From the NCBI GenBank assembly GCA_963682025.1, contig OY821519.1, positions 1,090,001-1,154,000 on the forward strand: 64,000 bases of DNA, in the 5' to 3' direction. Of the stretch, positions 57,490 to 64,000 are shown one piece after another; the stretch's first letter is position 1; each line of letters begins with the position of its first letter. The translations under genes were made by a program, and so were the position numbers. This stretch comes from Cordilura impudica (taxonomy: Eukaryota > Arthropoda > Insecta > Diptera > Scathophagidae). The notes below the pieces were generated by a model. That model made no database searches. It saw nothing but the letters and a program-made list of their open reading frames with translations, and was not told where the DNA came from.

Positions 57490-58682
57490 GTTTTTGATCT
57501 TCAATTACACTGTGCAACAAGCAAAAATTCCTTTGATAACCTCTATATTTTTTTTGATCCGCTATAGTCATCCAACTTCAAAAATCACCATTATTTCATA
57601 TTCTATGCTAAAGTTTTCTTCAAATTTTATTCTAAAATTGAAATTTTTGAAGAAGCTGCTCCATACATCTTGTCATAACTTTGGAACGACGTATTCGATT
57701 TTGTATTGTGATACTTCAAAAAACTTTAAATTACAATAGCTTCTAGTGTTCTTAATATTAATTTTTTATATAGCCATTAGTTTTGGAATTATTGGGGCAC
57801 AAGTTGAAAAAAGTTTGTTTTTTTTCCAAAAATTAGAAAATTTTTGAATTCCAAAAATTCTTAAAAAATAGAAAGCAACAAATACTTACCAGTTTTAGTA
57901 CTAAGTCCTAAAGCTGCATATAATGGAAATAAAATAAATTTCGTTTCATGAAAATCCATGAATAAATTCGTTTCTTATTATCGATAAAGTGAAAGTGATA
58001 TTTTTTATCGCAAATTTGTGTAGAGCCAAAAATTTTGTGATTTTTTTAACGGTCCTATCCTATTTATTACACAATATTTCTTTTTAATCCAATTTATTGT
58101 GTTGTCTCTATATAATTGGAACTATCGGTGTTTCTTTTTCTAGTTGTGACTATGAATAACACAAGGGAACATGGTTTTCCTTGACTAAGAACTAAATGTT
58201 GTTTTTAAAGTCATTTGGGAAGCTGAATCCAAATCTGCACTTTGTTTTTTTCTATCAGCTTGACTTTTCGCGTTATACCGTTAAGTCCAAAATCAAAGGC
58301 ACTTCCACTACATATATTGGAATAACTTGAAAACGGTTCATCATATTCAGTTAAAAAAAAAATCCGAAACTCGTCAACAATATTATCTTTAAACCGTGCT
58401 TACATTGGTTTTAAATTTGCACAGAAGTTTCAGAGATATCGTGAAAGTTTTGAAAAAAAAACACAATTTTCAAAAAAAAAATTTTTTGTTTTTTAATAAT
58501 TCTTAAAAAATAAAACTGCGACAAAAATCACATTTTTGGTCTAAAAACATTTAGACGAACATATTACGAATGAAAGGAGCTTTACTTTAGTGTAATTGGT
58601 GCACAACTTTTGATTTTGTTCACAACTTACTGAGAAAACTCTGTTGATAAAAATCGCGATTTCCATACAAAAATAACATTTT
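57490..58682. repeat. Left member of an inverted repeat pair reaching the window edge
   Basis: 58185-58670 is complementary in blocks to 63540-64000, for example GGCACTTCCACTACATATATTGG (58299) and the stretch around TTTTCTCAGTAANTTGTGAAC (58618). It starts near an ACACTGTGCAACAAG motif at 57507. Non-coding. It is cut off on the right by the family B element. Confidence 0.6.
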
Positions 58683-61600
58683 TTATACCCTCCACTCCAG
58701 TGTGCAGAGGGTATATATAAGTTTGTCATTTCGTTTGTAATAATTAGAAAAAAAATTTTGGACCCCATAAAATATATATATTTGTGATCCTTATAACAAC
58801 CGGAGTTGATATAGCGATGTCCGTCTGTCCGTCTGTCCGTCTGTCCGTCTGTGGAAATCACGATGACGGCATCAATCGGGCAGCTAGGGTGCTCGTTGAC
58901 ATACAAAATGGTTCATTAACATCCTGAAAAGTTTGCTATTTAAAATTGCCCAAATCGGTCGATTAGGGCCCGAGATTTGAATGAAGAACTAAAAAAGTCT
59001 TGAAAAAATATAATTTTCTATGTTGTTCTTGTCACGATCACGCCCTCAATAGGACAGCTAGGGTGATCATTTTTAGTGAGAGTGATTCACCAAATTCAGG
59101 GGAAGATTTCTGTTTCAAAAATCATTAAAACCGGTGGAACAGGTCCAGGGAAATCTCTGAAAAAGTAAAAAAAAAATGAAAAACATGATATTTCGATATT
59201 GTTCTTGTTGTTATTCTAAATGTTGCATTGTTGTCATAGCTGGACTTGTTGTTTTTGTGGTCGTTGTGGTAATAATATAATAAAAACAAATCCTTTGTAC
59301 ATTTTTTTTATCAACTCTGGTAGAAAAATTTAAAAGTTTCCATTGTTTTGGCATCACTAAAAAAATTTGTTAGATCATTTCTGTCATTGCCACGAGCCTG
59401 CCCGCAAAATTTCAGATCGATTCGGTCACGCGAAAGTGGTTAAAAGCGATCCAAAATTTTTTCGACAAGCAGACACTACGAGTTAATATAAAGGGAGTAA
59501 AAATTCACCAACATCTAAACCAAATAATGCCAAAATACCTAGTTGTTAATAAAAAAAAAATAATGGGTAATGTATCGTTGTATCTGTTGTTCGTGTATCA
59601 CTTTACAATAGTGTAAAATTGTTGTTGGTAATTTTCACTGAAAAATCTGATACACGATCCAACTTCATTTGCTATGTTTAGTAAATGTTGTATATTGTAT
59701 CATAAAATATCAGTTCCAAGTGAATGCCAGTTTTTATGAAAAAGAAAAAACAAATACATAGAATTTTATCAGCATAAATAATTATAAAATAAAATATGGC
59801 AAATAATGCAAATAACGCAAATACATCGATAAGTTTATTTATATAAAAATTAATGTTTATATTTTTAGTATGTATTTTCTCTTTCAGTACCAACCAAAAC
59901 ATTTTAACATTTTTTTTTTCATTATAAATTGAAATGCAAGAGGTACGTAACTAAAACTCCAGGGTATATCTCACGACCAAAAAGCAAACACTGACAAGTG
60001 TTTTCTCTTATACAAAATAGCAGAAGCGACGAAGCGATCTTTCCTCATTGGATCGAAAATTACTAAAGAAAGCATTTTACAATATGAAAATACAACTGAG
60101 TGTTCACAACAAATGATTGTATTGTGTATTTCAATACAACATACAATATACAACACCTGTTGTGAATTGCCCAAATGTAAATTTAGCAAAAAAATTTATG
60201 TATTAATTTATTTAAAGAGAAAAACACAAAAATAACGTTTGATGTTGTATTTTTTGTGTGTACTATTTACATATACATACATACACATATTAAATAATAC
60301 AAATAATATACATATATTATATATATGTATGTATGTATATTCATAGTAACTGCATGTTAGAAATAAATCGGTATATTATTTTATTTACATAAAATTCTGC
60401 AATATTTTGTTGTGGGGAAAATACATTTCTTTTGCAATTTTTTTTCTAATTAGCTTTGCAATAGTTATTTCTATTTTGACATGAATGTTAATATTTTCAA
60501 CTGGATATCATACAGAACAATGTTAAGAGTATACACGGGCTGGTCTTTTATTTCATGCGTATTTTCATTATTCTTTTACAAATATGAACATAAGTTTGGC
60601 ATATTAACTTTTTGTTGTCTTTACAAAATGGAGTTACCGAGTTCATCAATGAGTTTTTTGCTTTCAAAACAGTTCTACATAGTTATATAGAATTATTATT
60701 CTGCTTTACCTACAATATATCTGATTGCGATTACATCTAATTTTTAAAAATTGTTTAAATTTGCTAAAGCAGTATTATTCACATAAATGCAAAATTGCAC
60801 TTTTTAAATTTTCCATTCAAATTTTAGAAAATATCAATTCTAAAAACTGGAGTTAAAAATTTCCAATTATAAATTAGAAAATATTAATTGAATTTCAGAA
60901 AATCATATCAAAACGTCGGAATAATAATTTTAAATTTAGAAGACATCAATTGCATCTTTAATATACAAATTTTATTCGTTAAACACAAATTGAAATTCCA
61001 AAAAAAAACAAGTAAGAAAATTATAGTCGGTCTAGACCGACTATATGATACCCTATACCATGGTTTAAAGACCCTATCTTTCGGTCCAACTACTTCGATA
61101 TAGAAAATAAGCATAAACCAAATTTGAGTGCGATTTTTATTAATTTTTTTGGCTGAAGATATGAAAAAGTTCATATCGGATGCTATATCTATAAAGGAAC
61201 TAGGTCCAAAAATGGACCGATCCTGATCATGTTTGGTAAAGTCTCTTGTATTTTGCAAAAATATGTACAAACAAAATTTGAGAAGAATCAGTGCAATATT
61301 ATTGTTTTTTAATAGATTTAAGTGAAGATCGGGAAGCAGCTCTATATGGGGTCAAAGGGATCATTTTTGGACTACTCATTAGTGGATTTAATGAACCCAT
61401 ACAAACCCAATTTGAGTAAGATCTATATGACAATTTGGATCTTATGGCAATTTATGTCGATTTCATATGGGTAATTTGTATGGGGGCTAGGTCTGAACAT
61501 GGACCGATTCTCACCAATTTCAAAAGCGTTCATCCCATGGCCGATAAAAGCTTATATGCCAAATTTCATCAAAATATATTCATATTTGCGACCTGCAGTT

Positions 61601-63263
61601 TGATTACAAGCTTTACATGGACACACAGACGGACGGACGGACGGACGGACGGACGGACATTGTTAAATCAACTCAGAAAGTGATTCTGATTCGATCGGTA
61701 TAATTAAAGATGGGTCTAGGTCAAATATTTTTGGTTGTTACAAACAGCAGCACAAAGTCATTATACCCAAACCACATAGTGGTATAGGGTATAAACACCA
61801 AATATGTTTACATTTAAAAATGTTTACATTTAAAAAAAAATATTGCCATTCAGAAGATATTAATAACTTTTCAGTACCGCGATTCAGTAACTTCTTTTAA
61901 CGATAGTCGAATCGTAAAAAAAAGAAAATTGCAAAATTATCAGTAAAATTTTTAATCGATATTCGCTATTGTTAAAGTCAGCTGTTGTTGTTATCTAAAC
62001 GACAACCATTTTTGTGTTGTTTATTCAATCGATAAAAACTTAAATTTTTAGGTTGAAATGTCGTCATACATAAATTAAAATCATAAAATAGTGAAAATAT
62101 TTTGCTTTTATTAAAAAAACTTTTTTATATAAATAAAAAAAATTAAATAGCATATTCAATTCATTATTTCATTTTTAAATAAATAAACAGAAATATTAGT
62201 AAAAAAAAAATTAAGATATTAAACATAAACATTAAATCATCCTGTCAAACACGAAGTAATTTGTGTTTTTCTATTCTTCTTTGTGTTTTTCGCTTATTTT
62301 TACAGAGGTGCCACTAGTTTACAATTTAAATAAATAGAAAAACAGATTTGTCGACTGTCGTTAAGATGTATATACTTAGTGAATCACTTAATCCTTAGTG
62401 CAAACAACAATAGCTGTCGATATATTTTGCGATTGTCAGATCGTTGAATTTGAAATTTACAGAATCGCACTACAGAAAATATTAATTTAAATTCAATGAA
62501 TTTAAGAAAACCTCAAATGATATTTAAGAATTGCTAACATAAAAATTGTTACATAAGTAAACGTAATTTGATGAGAATGTTATTTTTTTATATATAAATT
62601 TTTAAAATTTTTTTTGAATGAAAATTTGAAGTTTTTCAGAAAATAAAGATAACATTAAATTATTTTATTTAAAATGTTTGGGACTTTTGGTTTTTTGCGT
62701 TTGGCATCCCTAATTTGATTATTTATTATTATAAATTTATTCTCTATGTTTTCAAAATACGCAATATTTAAAAAAAAAGTTGAGAGAGCTTTTTTTCTTT
62801 TTGGTTATTATTTTGTTACTCCATCTGACCTATATGGCCACAATGAAGAAATATTTAGCCACTTAAACGAAACTATACAGCCATCTCCAATTAGCACGAA
62901 TTAATGCATATAGCCACTCTACACAACCATTACCTTTGCAATGGTGGTTAGGGTGAGCTATTTAATTAGCAAAAACTAAATTAAACGAGAAGTTATGTCA
63001 TATAACCGGAAACGCATGCATATAGGTATATAACCTAAATGCATGGCGATCAGCAACCACGATGACCAAAAAGCAAACACCGAAATAAATCCGAAATAAT
63101 AGGAAAGACGAAAACCAACCCAAAGAATTTTCTTAAATAATTTGGTATTAAGTTTAACAAATTGTTTACTTTTCCAATATTTTGTTTACATTTATTATCA
63201 ATACTCAAACCGAGGTGGAGGGTATTAAAGATTCGGCACAGCCGAATTTAACACTTTTACTTG
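58683..63263 (+). mobile_element. Family B Helentron-like element (possibly one 4.6-kb composite)
   Basis: 5' end TTATACCCTCCACTCC at 58683 and (GTCT/GTCC)n at 58819-58850. The 3' end has GTGGAGGGTA (63211-63220), then palindrome ATTCGGCACAGCCGAAT and ACTTTTACTTG ending at 63263. The subterminal boxes TACCCTCCAC and GTGGAGGGTA are exact complements, and the layout equals family A. Whether everything between is one element is inference; a complete family A copy (61009-61794) sits inside. 59560-61008 and 61795-63200 show no recognised coding sequence, Rep or helicase motif. Confidence 0.5.
61009..61794 (-). mobile_element. Family A Helentron-like element, copy 7 (full length)
   Basis: Near-identical to the copy at 15086-15852, including the perfect 22-bp palindrome and an expanded (GGAC)n tract (61629-61660). 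In plus orientation it begins CAAGTAAG after a run of A and ends GGTATAGGGTATAA. Its similarity to copy 3 suggests recent activity. Confidence 0.82.
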
Positions 63264-64000
63264 TTTTTTAATATGTATGTGTTTGCTGCTGTTCTAAATA
63301 TTTAAGCGTTCATCGATTTTTATGATCTATGTCTCATTTTATTCATAGGTTATGTGACTTTACGCGAAAGTAATACGACATTTTCCAGTTTTGGATTTTT
63401 CATGATTTTAAAATATAAAAAATTTTAATTTTTTTTCATTACTCTGCCATTTTTTTTGGTGTTATTTAAAAAATTTCCAAAGGTTACAATTACATCTTTA
63501 AAAAAATAATTTTTAAAATCACCAAAAAATGGTTAACCAATATATGTAGTGGAAGTGCCTTAAGTTTGGGCATAGAAAAAGCAATTGCAGATTTGGATTC
63601 AGCGTCCGAAATAACCTTAAAAACAACATTCAGTTCTTAATCAGCAAAAACCCTTTCTCTTAAATTATAATTTAAGAAAATCTTATAAAGTCTTAAAATC
63701 TTATGGTAAACGCGATTTTTATCAATTGAGTTTTCTCAGTAAATTGTGAACAAAATCAAACCTGTGATCTATGTCGCATTTTTATTTTTTTTTTTATTAA
63801 TTTTGAAAGAACGAAACTTTTTTTCCTTTGAAAATTGTTCCTTTTTTCAAAACTTCACCGATATCTGTGAATCTGCTGGGCAAATATACAACCAATGTAC
63901 GCACGGCTTAAAGATAATATTGTTGGCGAGTTTTGGATTTTGTTTTAACTGAATATGAAGAATCGTTTTCAAGTTATTCCAATATATGAAGTGGAAGTGC
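63264..64000. repeat. Right member of the inverted repeat pair, truncated by the window end
   Basis: 63540-63640 is complementary to about 58185-58330, and 63710-64000 is complementary to about 58295-58670. The GGCACTTCCACT block therefore occurs twice here (63550 and 63990, as its complement), which implies an internal duplication or a second nested copy. No coding sequence was recognised. Confidence 0.55.

Overview
The window looks like an AT-rich, transposon-dense piece of a higher fly genome, probably a calyptrate such as a blow fly, house fly or flesh fly. The evidence is a split insect ionotropic receptor gene, LOA-type LINE and BEL/roo-type elements, Tc1, hAT and Tigger relics, and many Helitron-like and (GTCY)n repeats. 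The species is not determined. I see no tRNA, rRNA, CRISPR array or bacterial-type operon.

Only one host gene can be supported. It is a plus-strand antennal-type ionotropic receptor of the Ir75/Ir64a/Ir84a/Ir31a group, with twelve coding exons from 28453 to 37462. All splice junctions join in frame to give about 1195 residues: signal peptide, an unusually long low-complexity amino-terminal region, ligand-binding lobes S1 and S2, three membrane helices plus a pore loop, and a threonine-repeat tail. Its first coding intron holds a GC-rich block of about 1.5 kb that I cannot identify.

Left of the gene (1-28 kb) lie an unclassified DNA-transposon fragment, a Tigger/jerky-like relic, and a LOA-type LINE split by a BEL/Pao element carrying a fused envelope-like domain (4.6-11.3 kb). 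These are followed by a Tc1 relic, nested Helentron-like elements (13.4-15.9 kb), TTTTTCA-type arrays, a pair of long diverged repeats, and a tandem duplication of about 1.5 kb (24.6-27.6 kb). Right of the gene (37.6-64 kb) are a 2.8-kb long-TIR transposon with an unusual broken transposase, a hAT element with a perfect 8-bp target duplication, and a 2.27-kb fold-back element. A hAT-like relic and more Helitron and Helentron copies follow, with an inverted repeat pair at the right edge.

Two repeat families recur throughout. The first is a short non-autonomous Helitron (5' TC, 3' hairpin plus CTAG, inserted between A and T), for which several insertion sites can be reconstructed inside other repeats. 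The second is a Helentron/DINE/mini-me-like family with subterminal inverted repeats, a central (GTCY)n tract, and a terminal palindrome followed by CTTACTTG. All mobile-element genes seen here are truncated or broken, so the region is mostly a record of nested insertions around one chemosensory gene.
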